A stretch of 64,000 bases of DNA from CAWDDA01 sp963813345 (GTDB lineage Bacteria; Acidobacteriota; Blastocatellia; RBC074). Shown one piece after another: positions 18,195 to 27,955 of the stretch; position 1 is the first letter of the stretch; each line of letters starts with the position of its first letter. Location of the stretch: NCBI GenBank assembly GCA_963813345.1, contig CAWEYR010000026.1, positions 1 through 64,000 on the forward strand, read 5' to 3'. A program made the position numbers and the translations under genes. The notes under the pieces were generated by a model, which was not told the DNA's origin, searched no databases, and saw only the letters and a program-made list of their open reading frames with translations.

Positions 18195-18715
18195 GAAATT
18201 CTCGGATGAAACAGGCCGACCCACTGTGCGGCCTTCTTGTCGCCGGGAACGTGAATCCGTCTGAGGTCATGTTGTGCCCCGTTGAACAGGCAATGACTCA
18301 GCGGAATCTGCTGTTGCTTGTATTCGCCGCTACAGTGCCAATAGTAGGCATCGTCGCTGGTGCGGTAGGCAAGCCGGGCGTGCTCGACCAGCCAGAAGAT
18401 GAGAGCCGCCTGGTTGCCGCCGTCTGCGACTTCCCGCTGGTACGAGATGATCACGGGATAGATGACGTGTTCAAGCCACTGCTCCGCTTCGTCTGGTGGC
18501 AAAGCATCGACGCAGCTTTCCAGGCCAGCCACGACGAGCGTCGTGTCGTTGACTAATGGCAGGTCCGCTTCTGGCCAGCCAGCGGCGTGGAGTTGCAGCA
18601 AGCGGCGGAGGCTGACCACCTGCTGTGGCTGGCACAACTGGTTCAGGCAATCAGCGTCCCACAGGATCGAGATGCCTCGGCGGGTCCAGCTATCGTCTTC
18701 GAGCGGCGGTCCCAT
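18191..18715 (-). CDS. Unknown 174-aa component of the BREX-like operon
   Basis: An acidic, tryptophan- and leucine-rich cytoplasmic protein that starts 3 bases after the methylase stop and overlaps the helicase start by 4 bases (ATGA). Visible blocks include ISILWDADCLNQL, SLRRLLQLHAAGWP, LVVAGLESCVDAL and a C-terminal WVGLFHPRIS. I cannot name a domain. The operon position, with coupling on both sides, argues strongly that it is an obligatory partner of the methylase or helicase, for example a specificity, assembly or regulatory subunit. That role is inference. Confidence 0.75.
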   Translation of the reverse strand: MGPPLEDDSWTRRGISILWDADCLNQLCQPQQVVSLRRLLQLHAAGWPEADLPLVNDTTLVVAGLESCVDALPPDEAEQWLEHVIYPVIISYQREVADGGNQAALIFWLVEHARLAYRTSDDAYYWHCSGEYKQQQIPLSHCLFNGAQHDLRRIHVPGDKKAAQWVGLFHPRIS

Positions 18716-18718
18716 CGG

Positions 18719-21700
18719 TTAGTTCTCCGACCCGTTCACGTCAAATAGGCTCATCTGGTGTTCGACTTTCGGCTTGTTGTTGGCCTGCCATGAGTTGTAC
18801 AGCTGTCTTGCCAACCTGGCCGCGTTTTTGATGTCCTCGCCGCCACCGTGACGGCTCAGCCAATCGAGCAAATCGCCTGTGGCCGGGTGCGGCGTGAAGT
18901 TCGGGTTGTTCAGGGTGTCCTGCACCCGGATGCCGCTGTTCTCGTAGCAAGCTCCGACCAGGAACATCGCTTGATCGAAATCACGGGCCATGCCGTTGCG
19001 CGGCTGGCCCTTCCATTGTTGCGCGAGTTCGACGGGTGACGTGATGTGGAACACCTTCTGCGCTTCGCTGCACCAGCCCCGTTCCAGGAATTCGTTCGGC
19101 GATACGCCGGTGCTCCGCAGAAACTTCTGCATCTGGTCACGGGGCAGGCTGGTGCGGTCGGCAAACAGTCGCAAGAACTGGCGCGTGTACGGCTCGGCCA
19201 GCACCGGCGGGGATTCGTTGGTCGTGTCGCTCTCGTCGTCGAGCAGTTGGTTGATGCCGACCAGGGCATCCTTGACCGTGAATTCGCCTTCCCGCCCTCT
19301 TTCGATGTACACCTTGCCGTAGTGACGGGAGTAATATTCGAGAGCCTTGCCACGCCGGATCACCTGGAGATCGGCTTCTTGCAGACCCGCCTGCTGGTGC
19401 TGTTCGAGAATTTCTTGCAGCTGCCGCACATCCCGCATGATCTGCCGCCGCAGTCGTGCCCAACTGACTGGCTCCGGTTCCTCCGTGCGTTTGCGGCAGA
19501 CATGGATGATGTCGTACTCGATCAATGTGATCCGAAGGTACCGAGACTCGCCCTTCGCCCTTCGTTTCGTCACTCCGAATCGGGTAGGCCGCTTCCAGGT
19601 AGAAGCCCGCCTCAAAAAGACTCTCCAGCACAGCCACCCACGGCTCATCTTCGCTGTGGTGGAAGGTAAAGGCGAGAATTCCACTCGGCTTGAGAATACG
19701 TTTCGCTTCTCGCCAGCATTCAGTCAGAATCTTTTGATAGAACGCATCTGCTTCTTCGGATGTCCGCGCCTTGTTGGCGACGGCTTCTAGTGCTTTCGGT
19801 GTGTACTCGGCTGAGAACAGCTTCGGATACTTCGTCCTTGAGGGCAAGACGTAGCCAGACATAGAAAAAATCAGCAAGTTCGGCGTAGTGCAACAATCCG
19901 CCGAACGGTGGATCAGTAATGACAAGATCAAAGCGACTCGCTCGGAATGCTGCTCAAATCGCTGGACTGATCGGCATCCAAGATATGGCCGTCAGATCTA
20001 GAGTCTCCTGGATACGTCTTGACGCTTTTCGACTGTTATCTCCTGCGCCACAATCGTTGCTGATACTTACCAGATCGCTTGCTGACACGAGTTCCCAAGG
20101 CTCTTGACACCACTCCAAAGCAGTCTAATGCTCGCCGCCGCACATGACTGCCCAATTACCTCGCCCAAGTCGTGAAAACACCGAGTTCTCGACCACGGTA
20201 GTCTTTGGGATGATAATTGTTGTTGCTGAACATAGGCTCTAGCTTGTCATCTCGTTGTGTTCCAAATGCAAAACATGTTCTGGTTGCGTAAGATATTGCT
20301 GAAATGCTCCAAGCACAAACTCTCGTTTATCCTACACGAATAAGCGTCGTTATGCACTACAATGCTCTGAGAAGCAGCGAGTGAACAAGCAGTTGCCGAG
20401 CATTGAAATTGTCCACCAGTGGGTGAAACCGTGATTCGGTAATGCCTCCGTTATTCATGTGCGTCATGAACCCATAGGGAACTTCTGCACTTTGGCCAGA
20501 ATGGCGCCAAATCTGACGATTCTTTCGGTACTTCCCATTCGCGAATTGCTGCGTCGTACTGCCGAACGTCCGGCAATGTCGAAGAAACCTGCCAGCAATA
20601 TGGCAAATTATCTTCATCACACTTGGGACAATATCCTTGGATCGCATACATTGCAACGGGACCGGACTTGCCATGACCGCTTAATGGCTGTCAGAACGTC
20701 TTGATCCTTTCCACATGTAGCTTCCTGGCAGGTGAACGTGGATTTTCTCGGTACTGTTCCTCCTCGTCTGTCCGTGTAGAAAACTTCACCGGTGTCTGGA
20801 CAAGCCACTTGTTCCGGTAGCTTGCCTCTGACCTCGATAAGCCGCAAGGTCTTTGCCCGCTCCTCGTTCCACGCCGCTGTTGACTCAGCCGAATCAGTGA
20901 CGCTTCCACCCAACCAGTTCCCGTGTGCATCCTTGCCCGGCGATCCTCGCAGCCATTCGGGATGCACCAGAAGCGTCAGGTCGATCTTTTTGTTCTTCGA
21001 ATTGCCCAGCGAAACTGACTTGCCATCGGCGGCTGCTTTCTGGTCCTGGAACTGGTGATGGCAATGCGGGCACTCGTATCGCCCCTTGTCGTCCATGATC
21101 ACAAACGGGACTTCGTCTGGTGCCACAACGAGCATGGCTGCGGGAGCCATGCGGGCTTCGTGCTGCTCGATGTCGAATGCCTTGCCGCATTTCGAGCAGA
21201 CATGATCCACCCATGCCCTCACCGTCAGCGTTTTAATGGCCACAACCGGTGTGGTCATAATGGGCGTGCGGTGATGGCATTCGGTAGCCTGACACGGACC
21301 GTGCTTGCGCCCAGAACGTGTAGATGACTTCCGGGCCGGCGTACTCGTAATCAGGACGTTCTTCGGGCGTGAGGGCAAGCGGATCGAACGAGTCGTCCAT
21401 AATCTCGCCGGTCGAACGCTTCTTCCATTGCCCCTTGTGCCCACGGGGACAGTCGCAGGCATAAAATGGCATGATCTGCGGCTTGACTTCCGCCTCGATG
21501 GCGTCCAGCAGCTCTTTGACTTCCTGCGGATCGACCTGGGCCAACTCGTTCTTGACCACGAACCAGGCGACAGGATTCAGGTCATTGCCATACATCTGCA
21601 TACCCAGGCGGGCACCCTCGACCACCGTCGTGCCGCCACCCATGAAGATGTCAGCCACCTTGAGCCGCTGGAACTGCGGGTTCTTCTGGTGATTGCCGTA

Positions 21701-22024
21701 GTAGGCATCCCAGACGGTCTTGGCAGCTTCAGCGGGGTCGTCGGGAGCCCTGGTGGCAGCAGCGATAAGCATGGCCCGGAACACGCTGGAGCGGCGTCTT
21801 GCCCACCACTTCGACATCTGGTAAATGGGCTTCCCGGCGTTGCCCTCAATGGTCGAGACGTGATTGATGGGCAGGATCGGGAAATCGACTTCGAGACACG
21901 TCCTGGGCCGATTCGGATCGGAGAAGTCCACCGACTCCAGGGACAGTTCCCGACCGGCACCGACCGCTGCGGCGACCGCCTCTTGCAGTGCCTCTTGCTT
22001 GGTCTTTTTCTGTACCTTCGCCAC
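18719..22024 (-). pseudogene. DUF1156 adenine-specific DNA methylase (PglXI-like), frame broken at many sites
   Basis: The gene starts at ATG 22024 with a DUF1156 N-terminus (ELSLESVDF, HVSTIEGNAGKP, MSKWWARRRSS), then the methylase motif GGGTTVVEGARLG, zinc-ribbon cysteines (CSKCGKAF, CPHCHHQF, CPKCDED), catalytic TDPPFGGLLHYAELADFFY near 19,900 and a C-terminal part ending LFDVNGSEN. To read it through one must change frame near 21,310, 20,670, 20,498, 20,430, 20,415, 19,880 and 19,555, and the piece 19,930-20,360 (which still encodes SNNNYHPK- and CQEPWELVS-like blocks) also has shifts. Most are single extra bases. Intact, it would be about 1,100 aa and would methylate adenines to mark self DNA. 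Either the gene is decaying or the local sequence is of poor quality. Confidence 0.75.
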
Positions 22025-22043
22025 GGTTGTACCTCAAGGCGTT

Positions 22044-23033
22044 TCACGAGAGTTCAATGTAGGGGACAAACACTTCCAGCAACGACAAACCACCATGATG
22101 CAGCGTCGGATACCCGGACGGGCTGCGCCATTTCCTGCGGCCCAGCACATACTGATGCGTGCCGTGGGCCGTCGTCAGGCGCAGGTCAATCGGTGGCACC
22201 CAGGCGCCATGCTCGCCATCGCTCGCAGCGGTGCGACCGTTCTTGAACACCTGCCGCATGTACGCCACCTGATCCTTGTCCACCAGATCAGGGAAATGGC
22301 CGCATGCGGCGTAGCCATGATCACTGGTAATGACCAGCCGTCGCCCGGTGGTGAGCCGCTCGATGAACTGCCAGAAATCATCTGACGACAGGGCCGCATA
22401 TGCTTCCCTGGCCAGCTTGTGGGAGCCCTCGCCCGGCTTCGACAGGTCGTGCATGCGGTCGTCAGGCCAGTGGTGCCAGAAGACGAATCCGGCGTGGTTG
22501 CCAACACGCTCGATGCAGTCTTTCCAGGGGAGATCGCACGATTCAGTGCCCGCCCCTGTAAGCTTGTGAGCTGATCCAGCTTGATTGTTCTCCAATGCCG
22601 AACGTTGGGAGAAGCCAAGGGCATTGGCAAATGGCGTGGTTTCGCAAGGGAGTTCTGCTCCACGCACACCAGCCTGATGAATGGTATAGTCCCGGGTGGT
22701 CGCCTGTTCGAGCAGCCACGGCACTTCACGCAGCGACAGGCCATCGAGGATGAGGACGGCCTTGCCGCTGTGGATGCTGTGCCAAAACTCGACGATGGCC
22801 TGACTGGTCTTCTGGACCGACACCTCGAAGTGTTCCCACAAGTCCCACGCCGAGCCAGAAAGGACGTTTTCCAGTTCCGTCAGATTGCGATCACGCTTGA
22901 CGACCTCGGCATCTGCAACCGCAGCGGGGACGGGAACCGAGAAGACTTCCCAGAGATGGTTGGCGATGTCGCTCCACGCTTGCTGCGGCGTACCACTGGT
23001 GACGGATTGGAGCAGGTGCTGGCTGATCGGCAT
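22044..23033 (-). CDS. pglZ: PglZ-domain protein
   Basis: The start is ATG 23033, sharing one base with the upstream stop (TGATG), which gives a 329-aa protein. The PglZ fold, related to alkaline phosphatases, is recognised by AVLILDGLSLREVPWLL (around residue 95-110) and the metal-ligand motif VITSDHGYA (about 225-233), with WHHWPDDRMHD between them. The domain is a hallmark of BREX and Pgl defence systems and of related loci. It is followed by the DUF1156 methylase 19 bases downstream. It is shorter than the 800-aa PglZ of type 1 BREX but complete relative to the short PglZ type found with DUF499 ATPases. Enzymatic activity in defence is not established. Confidence 0.82.
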   Translation of the reverse strand: MPISQHLLQSVTSGTPQQAWSDIANHLWEVFSVPVPAAVADAEVVKRDRNLTELENVLSGSAWDLWEHFEVSVQKTSQAIVEFWHSIHSGKAVLILDGLSLREVPWLLEQATTRDYTIHQAGVRGAELPCETTPFANALGFSQRSALENNQAGSAHKLTGAGTESCDLPWKDCIERVGNHAGFVFWHHWPDDRMHDLSKPGEGSHKLAREAYAALSSDDFWQFIERLTTGRRLVITSDHGYAACGHFPDLVDKDQVAYMRQVFKNGRTAASDGEHGAWVPPIDLRLTTAHGTHQYVLGRRKWRSPSGYPTLHHGGLSLLEVFVPYIELS

Positions 23034-25747
23034 CAGGTACCTTCCTTCTCCAGGTCCAGTCCATACGTTACGCCATCGGGCAGGTGCTTGAGCAGCTGTT
23101 GCAGCTGAGCCCCGGTCATCTTGCCGACTTTGAGCGATACATTTGTGACTGTCGTGGCCGGGCGAATGCCCCACGCTTCCACCTGACCGAGCAAGTTGAG
23201 TCCCGAAGTCGGCGGGGCTGAATAAGGCGTCTGCACGGCTGTGGCTTGTCCATTATCAGCGTTGCCAAACAGATTGGGCAACTCTGGCTTCTGACCATCC
23301 ACGCCAGTATTGCCGGCAGACGTGCTTCCAGAGCCAGGAGGGTCAGCAACAAATCCCTCGCCGGTCGTTGGCTCCGGCAAGGATGTCTTGCCACCGCTCA
23401 CCACCACAGCATCGGGTAGGTAGAGCATGGTTTCATCCAGGTGCCTACCCGTGCCGAGCTTGCCTTTCATGCGATTCCACGCCTCGTCTGCCGACTCGCC
23501 AGGGCGCGCCTGGAGCAGTTCGAGACCACGCACATTGATGACGACCTGGCCCTCGGCACACATCCGCATGACGCGATCCTTGACTTCGACTTCGCCAAGC
23601 CACGGAATGCACGGCTTACCGCCTGGACGTGGTTCCCGCAGGTCCTTGAGCAGTTTGCCCACCGACTCGGTGTTCTCGGCCAGCTTGAGCACATAGTCCT
23701 CGAACTCTTCCGGGATGAACAGCGCGTCCTTGAGGATCTTCTCGATAGCGTCGGGGATCTTGTCACCCTGGGCGCCGTGCTTCTCTTCGGCAAAGTGACA
23801 CCTGGCAGGCTCGGCATAGTTCCACTCGCTCAGGATGGCAAAACGGTCGAAGCGGCCTCTGAGCTTGGGCCGCAGTTCATCGCGTTGGAACGTCTTTGCC
23901 AGATCGGCGTAGACCCTCTCCGTTTGTTGCCATTGCAGCGCCAGATAGACGGCCCTGGCCAGCACGAGCAATTCCCGCTCGTAGTAGATATCCCCTGTTC
24001 CCTTCTGCGGCAACAGGAACCGGATCGTGTTGCGGCCCTCCTGGAGATGACGCTTGAGCCAGGTGCCAAGGGAAGCTGCGAGCGTGTCGGGATACGTCGG
24101 CACGACAACGATAGACAAACGACCGTCCCACGACTTCGGGTGGTCCTTCTCGTCAAACTCGGACCAGGGATCAGACTCCCATTTGCGCTTGAGGACAACA
24201 ACCCGGAACTTCTGGGACACCTCCTCCGGGCCACCGATGACCGCGCGGATTTCCTTGGCCAGATGGTCGATGTCCTCTCCATGCTGGAAGAGCTTGTCGT
24301 TCTTGGCATGGGCGAGCAGCTTCGAGCGCGCGTTCTCTTCATGTTTGAAGACCAGGCGACCGCCAACCGGATGAATGTTGAAGCTGTTATCAACAATCGT
24401 GCTCAGTTCGGCCTCGAATTGGTTGTCGTCGATGGGCTTGTTGCGGGTGATGTCGATTTGCAGCTCCGCTGGTTCCGCTCCAGCGAGTCGATCCACCGTC
24501 AAGGAGCGGAGCCACAGAGCACTGATGATCTCTTCGCAGTGCGGCACGGCTGTCGTAGCCATGGGCACGGCGTCGCGGACCGCTTCGAGATTGCGCAGGG
24601 CTTTTTCCCGCAGGTCTTTGTGCAACTGGTTGGCCACAGAGTCCAGCAGGGAGGCCACGCCGCTCTTCTCGTTCGCCAGCGAGAAATCGGCGGCGGTGAT
24701 AATCGGGTGCGAGGGATTGTGGTTCTTGTACAGGTCCACGAGAATTTTGATAAGGTCCCGTGTTTCCTGGGCATCGGTGGCAATGAGAACCTGATCGTCG
24801 AGGAGCTTTAACAAATGCGGCGCGAACGGCCACGCTTCAAGAAACTCCTCCTGCCGCTTGTCCTGCTCTTGTTGTGGGACCTTGGCTAAACGAAAGCATT
24901 CCGAGACATGGGTGTGGATGAGCGCTGTGATCTGGGCCGTGGGTATCTGCATCCGGTTATCGAAGATGCGGTACAGCAGCAAGCGCTGGCGGTCCCGCTT
25001 GGCCAACGGCCCTTTGAAGTCGACAACGACCGGATTGACACGATGCATCTGCTGGTAGGCATCCGAATTGCCTTCCCGCACCGACACGACCAGCACGAGG
25101 AGTTCGGGATTCTTCTGAGCGATCTCAGAAAGAATCTGGATGAAGTTGAAGGCCCAATTCCGCCAGGGATACTGCCTGGTGTTTGTCAGCCCATCGTACC
25201 AGGTCTGGAACTCATCGAGGATCAAGATCGTGGGCTTTTCGGTGAACATCTCCACCATCAGATCGTAGCTGGGGATGTCCGTTTTCTTTTCCCCCATGCC
25301 CTGCCATTTGCCTTCATACCATTGGCCGCGAGGATGCTGCGTGAACAGGATATCCCAGAGGTATTTGTAGCGCTGCAGGTGCAGGCTCTCGGCGATCATG
25401 CAGGCATCGGCGCGGAGCTTCAGCGCGCCAATCTGCGGGTTGCCGAGTCGATCAGCCCATTCAGTCAACCACGCATTGCCCGTAGCAGTGTCTGTGCAGA
25501 GGTGGTAGAGCGCGGCCATCAGGTGCGATTTCCCCTGGCCCCTGGCTCCCAGGAGGACGACGGGACGGGAGTGGCCAGGACCCGTCGCTTCGATGGTCTT
25601 CAACAGATCGAATGACGGATAGGTGATCTTTAAAAACTCGACGGCAGGCACCTGCAGGGCCCCGGTTTGTGCTTGGTTTGTGAAATCAACGGTAGTTCCC
25701 TTCAGCCGTCGCCCACGGAATTCTTCACGTAGTTTGAGTTCGAGCAT
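23033..25747 (-). CDS. DUF499-type large AAA ATPase (BrxC/PglY-like role)
   Basis: The start is ATG 25747 (MLELKLREEF), where family members begin. The 904-aa protein has a P-loop at 67-74 (GARGQGKS), Walker B TILILDEFQTWYDG near residue 190, and long alpha-helical middle and C-terminal regions. A low-complexity Gly/Thr/Ser-rich linker (about 770-850) precedes a small C-terminal domain (VGKMTGAQLQQLLKHL). It corresponds to the COG1483/DUF499 ATPases that accompany DUF1156 methylases and PglZ proteins. As the first gene it opens the defence operon; the region upstream to 26342 should hold its promoter. It probably powers DNA or complex remodelling and occupies the position of BrxC in BREX systems. 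Confidence 0.85.
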   Translation of the reverse strand: MLELKLREEFRGRRLKGTTVDFTNQAQTGALQVPAVEFLKITYPSFDLLKTIEATGPGHSRPVVLLGARGQGKSHLMAALYHLCTDTATGNAWLTEWADRLGNPQIGALKLRADACMIAESLHLQRYKYLWDILFTQHPRGQWYEGKWQGMGEKKTDIPSYDLMVEMFTEKPTILILDEFQTWYDGLTNTRQYPWRNWAFNFIQILSEIAQKNPELLVLVVSVREGNSDAYQQMHRVNPVVVDFKGPLAKRDRQRLLLYRIFDNRMQIPTAQITALIHTHVSECFRLAKVPQQEQDKRQEEFLEAWPFAPHLLKLLDDQVLIATDAQETRDLIKILVDLYKNHNPSHPIITAADFSLANEKSGVASLLDSVANQLHKDLREKALRNLEAVRDAVPMATTAVPHCEEIISALWLRSLTVDRLAGAEPAELQIDITRNKPIDDNQFEAELSTIVDNSFNIHPVGGRLVFKHEENARSKLLAHAKNDKLFQHGEDIDHLAKEIRAVIGGPEEVSQKFRVVVLKRKWESDPWSEFDEKDHPKSWDGRLSIVVVPTYPDTLAASLGTWLKRHLQEGRNTIRFLLPQKGTGDIYYERELLVLARAVYLALQWQQTERVYADLAKTFQRDELRPKLRGRFDRFAILSEWNYAEPARCHFAEEKHGAQGDKIPDAIEKILKDALFIPEEFEDYVLKLAENTESVGKLLKDLREPRPGGKPCIPWLGEVEVKDRVMRMCAEGQVVINVRGLELLQARPGESADEAWNRMKGKLGTGRHLDETMLYLPDAVVVSGGKTSLPEPTTGEGFVADPPGSGSTSAGNTGVDGQKPELPNLFGNADNGQATAVQTPYSAPPTSGLNLLGQVEAWGIRPATTVTNVSLKVGKMTGAQLQQLLKHLPDGVTYGLDLEKEGT

Positions 25748-26342
25748 GATGGTCCTCGTGGTTGTGTCAGGACTCACGCCACACTGGCCAGGCTGAGGAC
25801 GTGAACCATCCAAATCAGGCTTTACAATTCCACCACCAGGTCCATCAATTGAGCGAGCCGCTGATGATGGATGTCTCGACGCTGCTAGAGTTACAGCGAT
25901 TGGTTACGACGCGACTGGGGACGGGGACACACACGGATTTCATGCAACAGGCGACGGCAACGCACAGCAATAGCAAAGGATGTGATGTAAGCCCACAGAT
26001 GGGCCGATAGCGCTGTTTGATACCGCGCAGGAGACCCCATGTCGCATCGGTCCATGCAATTATAGTACTCCCAGAGAAATAATGCGAAATAAGGGGCTCA
26101 TATTGGACATGGCTGTCCCGACCATCGTGTGCTCGGTCAGAGAAATGAGGGAGGTAAGCACGCTCAGGTTGAAACTGTATGGACATTGTCGCCCATCAGC
26201 CTTCGGGATGTCGCCTCTCCGCTTCGTTGGGTGCTGACAGATAGCGGAACTGTGCCTCACCCGGTGATGTGCTATGATACGCCACATGCAAAGCAGGCGA
26301 TGGCCGCGCATGCTGACTCATGACGTGGGAAGGAGAGATCGC
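25748..26342. other. 595-bp intergenic region between defence operon and racemase-family gene
   Basis: This divergent interval must hold the promoter of the defence operon. On the plus strand a TATGAT (-10 like) at 26273-26278 and a GGAAGGAG ribosome site at about 26328 serve the next gene. A minus-strand frame of about 110 codons (25845-26186) shows no family signature and runs into a low-complexity Leu/Cys/Val stretch, so I do not call it a gene. Confidence 0.4.
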
Positions 26343-27089
26343 ATGACCGATGCCTTAGGATGGCGCGCCAAGTTTGGGGTTCTTGCCCCCAGTACCAACA
26401 CTATCGTCGAGCCCGACTTTTATCGTATGGGCGTCCCGGGCGTGACAGCGCATTTCTCGCGTATTCACATCCGCGATCAGAGCCTTGGCAGTGATGCAGC
26501 CTTTGAGGCTCTGCTGGAGCAGGTGCGGGAGGAAATTGGCCACGCCGTGGCCCGCGTCATGACTGCCGAACCGGATTACATGGTCATGGGTATGAGTTCT
26601 GAAACGTTTTGGGGTGGGGTGGAGGGCAATCGGCAGTTCGTCAAACAGATCAACGAACTCAGCCATGGCCTCGGCGTGGCCACGGGCGCCGAAGCCTGCG
26701 AACGGGCGTTGCAACTGCTCGGGGTCAGGCGCCTTGGCGTGGTAACCCCCTACCAGCCAGTGGGTGACCAGAACGTCAGGCGTTTCTTCACTGAGCTGGG
26801 ATTTGATGTGGTCAACATGACAGGCTTGCGCTGTCCCACTGCCGTGTCGATTGCCCATGTCCAGGAAGCAACTCTCCGGCAGGCGCTGTTGGAGGTCAAT
26901 AGCGACGATGCCGAGGCGCTCGTGCAGGTGGGCACGAATCTGAGTATGGTCCAGCTTGCCGATGAGGCCGAGCGCTGGCTCGGCAAGCCGGTCATTGCCA
27001 TTAACGCCGCCATCTGGTGGCTGGCCCTGCGCGACAATGGCATCACCGATAAAGTCTACGGCTGTGGCCGTCTGCTGCGGGAGTTTTAA
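26343..27089 (+). CDS. Asp/Glu racemase-superfamily protein (maleate isomerase/arylmalonate decarboxylase-like) lacking both cysteines
   Basis: The start at ATG 26343 (MTDALGWRAKFGVLAPSTNT) follows a strong GGAAGGAG site. The 248-aa protein matches the maleate isomerase/arylmalonate decarboxylase branch: PSTNTIVEPDF at the N-terminus, a GVRRLGVVTPYQP segment and a WLGKPVIAINAAIWW block. At the usual first catalytic cysteine it reads GMSSETFW, and at the second it reads VGTNLS, so neither catalytic Cys is present. A classical racemase or isomerase mechanism is therefore unlikely. The next gene, 15 bases downstream, is an isochorismatase-fold hydrolase; the pair is probably one catabolic unit for an amide or dicarboxylate. 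Confidence 0.75.
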   Translation: MTDALGWRAKFGVLAPSTNTIVEPDFYRMGVPGVTAHFSRIHIRDQSLGSDAAFEALLEQVREEIGHAVARVMTAEPDYMVMGMSSETFWGGVEGNRQFVKQINELSHGLGVATGAEACERALQLLGVRRLGVVTPYQPVGDQNVRRFFTELGFDVVNMTGLRCPTAVSIAHVQEATLRQALLEVNSDDAEALVQVGTNLSMVQLADEAERWLGKPVIAINAAIWWLALRDNGITDKVYGCGRLLREF

Positions 27090-27104
27090 CAGGGGGAGGG
27101 GCGC

Positions 27105-27767
27105 ATGGATCTTGCTGAAGCCGAACAATACTACACCAACATTGGCTTTGCGGCGCGGGTAGGGTTCGGACGAGCGCCAGCCCTGCTCATCATCGACTGT
27201 AACCATGGCTGTGCCGATCCGACGATTTCCCCTATCGGTATTGCCATGCCAGAGGAGATGGCGCACATCCGCCGCTTACTCGAGCTGGCCCGGGCGAGCG
27301 CTTTCCCAGTGGTGTATACCACGATAGTGTACAGTGAGGCACAGTTGCGTGACGGCGGGTGGTTTGTCACCAAAGTGCCTGCCCTGGCGGCGCTGCGGCC
27401 GGATTCGAAAGAAGTGCAGATCGTGCCGGAACTCGCCCCACGTCCGGGCGAGCTGGTCATTGAAAAGCGTTTCCCCAGCGGCTTTTACGGCACCAATCTG
27501 CATTCGTACCTGACCAGATGCGGGGTGGATACCGTGGTGATCACCGGCAATTCGACGAGCGGCTGCGTGCGCGCCACGGTGATCGATGCCGTCTCGGCCG
27601 GTTTTCGGGTCATCGTGCCGCGTCAGTGCGTGGCGGATCGTGTGCGCTTGACGCATCTTGTCAACCTGTTCGATATTGATGCGAAATATGGCGATGTGCT
27701 GGACGTGGAAGAGGTCATGGCAGCGATGCAGCGTCTTGGCAACATGAGCGAGATGTCTGTTTCATAA
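27105..27767 (+). CDS. Isochorismatase-family cysteine hydrolase (N-carbamoylsarcosine amidase-like)
   Basis: A 220-aa hydrolase with the expected catalytic triad: Asp31 (LLIIDCNHG), Lys121 (VIEKRFPSGFYGT) and Cys154 (TGNSTSGCVRAT). Residues DPTISPIG in the N-terminal part and the Arg-rich start are typical of the N-carbamoylsarcosine amidase and maleamate amidase branch. It would cleave a C-N amide bond by a covalent cysteine intermediate. A GGGGAGGGG ribosome site precedes ATG 27105. With the racemase-superfamily gene upstream it recalls the NicE/NicF pair of nicotinate degradation (maleamate to maleate to fumarate), but the missing cysteines upstream argue against that exact pathway. Substrate unknown. 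Confidence 0.85.
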   Translation: MDLAEAEQYYTNIGFAARVGFGRAPALLIIDCNHGCADPTISPIGIAMPEEMAHIRRLLELARASAFPVVYTTIVYSEAQLRDGGWFVTKVPALAALRPDSKEVQIVPELAPRPGELVIEKRFPSGFYGTNLHSYLTRCGVDTVVITGNSTSGCVRATVIDAVSAGFRVIVPRQCVADRVRLTHLVNLFDIDAKYGDVLDVEEVMAAMQRLGNMSEMSVS

Positions 27768-27785
27768 ATTCATGGCCAGTGCTAG

Positions 27786-27857
27786 GGTTCCCCTGGGAGC
27801 GCCACGCTCCAGCGTGGCTTCTGGAGCCGGGCTAGAGCCCGGCGTTCCCAGGGGGAG
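27786..27857. repeat. REP-like nested inverted repeat
   Basis: Outer arms (TCCCCTGGGAGCGCC and GGCGTTCCCAGGGGGA) enclose two perfect hairpins: GCCACGCT/AGCGTGGC (27801-27818) and GCCGGGCT/AGCCCGGC (27826-27843). It follows the hydrolase stop and may also terminate transcription. This is the dispersed-palindrome type of element; other copies were not seen in the window. Confidence 0.6.
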
Positions 27858-27955
27858 GGCACTGGCGTAGGACTTGCGTGCAGCATACAATTGCCGCATC
27901 TTTCTCTGTCTGCACTACGCAGCTTCCCTTGGCGATCAACAGTAGGCGACCAGCC

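Noticed and set aside
21305..22246. 313-codon frame on the plus strand
   Set aside because: Antisense to the methylase N-terminus and PglZ end; no recognisable protein features.
23441..24811. 456-codon open frame on the plus strand
   Set aside because: It is the antisense shadow of the DUF499 ATPase; it has no family signature and no ribosome site, and long antisense frames are common in GC-rich coding DNA.
15426..25747. Assignment of the operon to DISARM
   Set aside because: DISARM needs DrmA and the DUF1998 protein DrmB; neither is visible, while PglZ and a DUF499 ATPase point to BREX-like systems.
25845..26186. Possible transposase remnant or small gene on the minus strand
   Set aside because: No catalytic residues, terminal inverted repeats or family blocks; the end is low-complexity.
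26355..27266. 303-codon frame on the minus strand
   Set aside because: Antisense to the racemase-family and hydrolase genes, both of which show clear family motifs on the plus strand.
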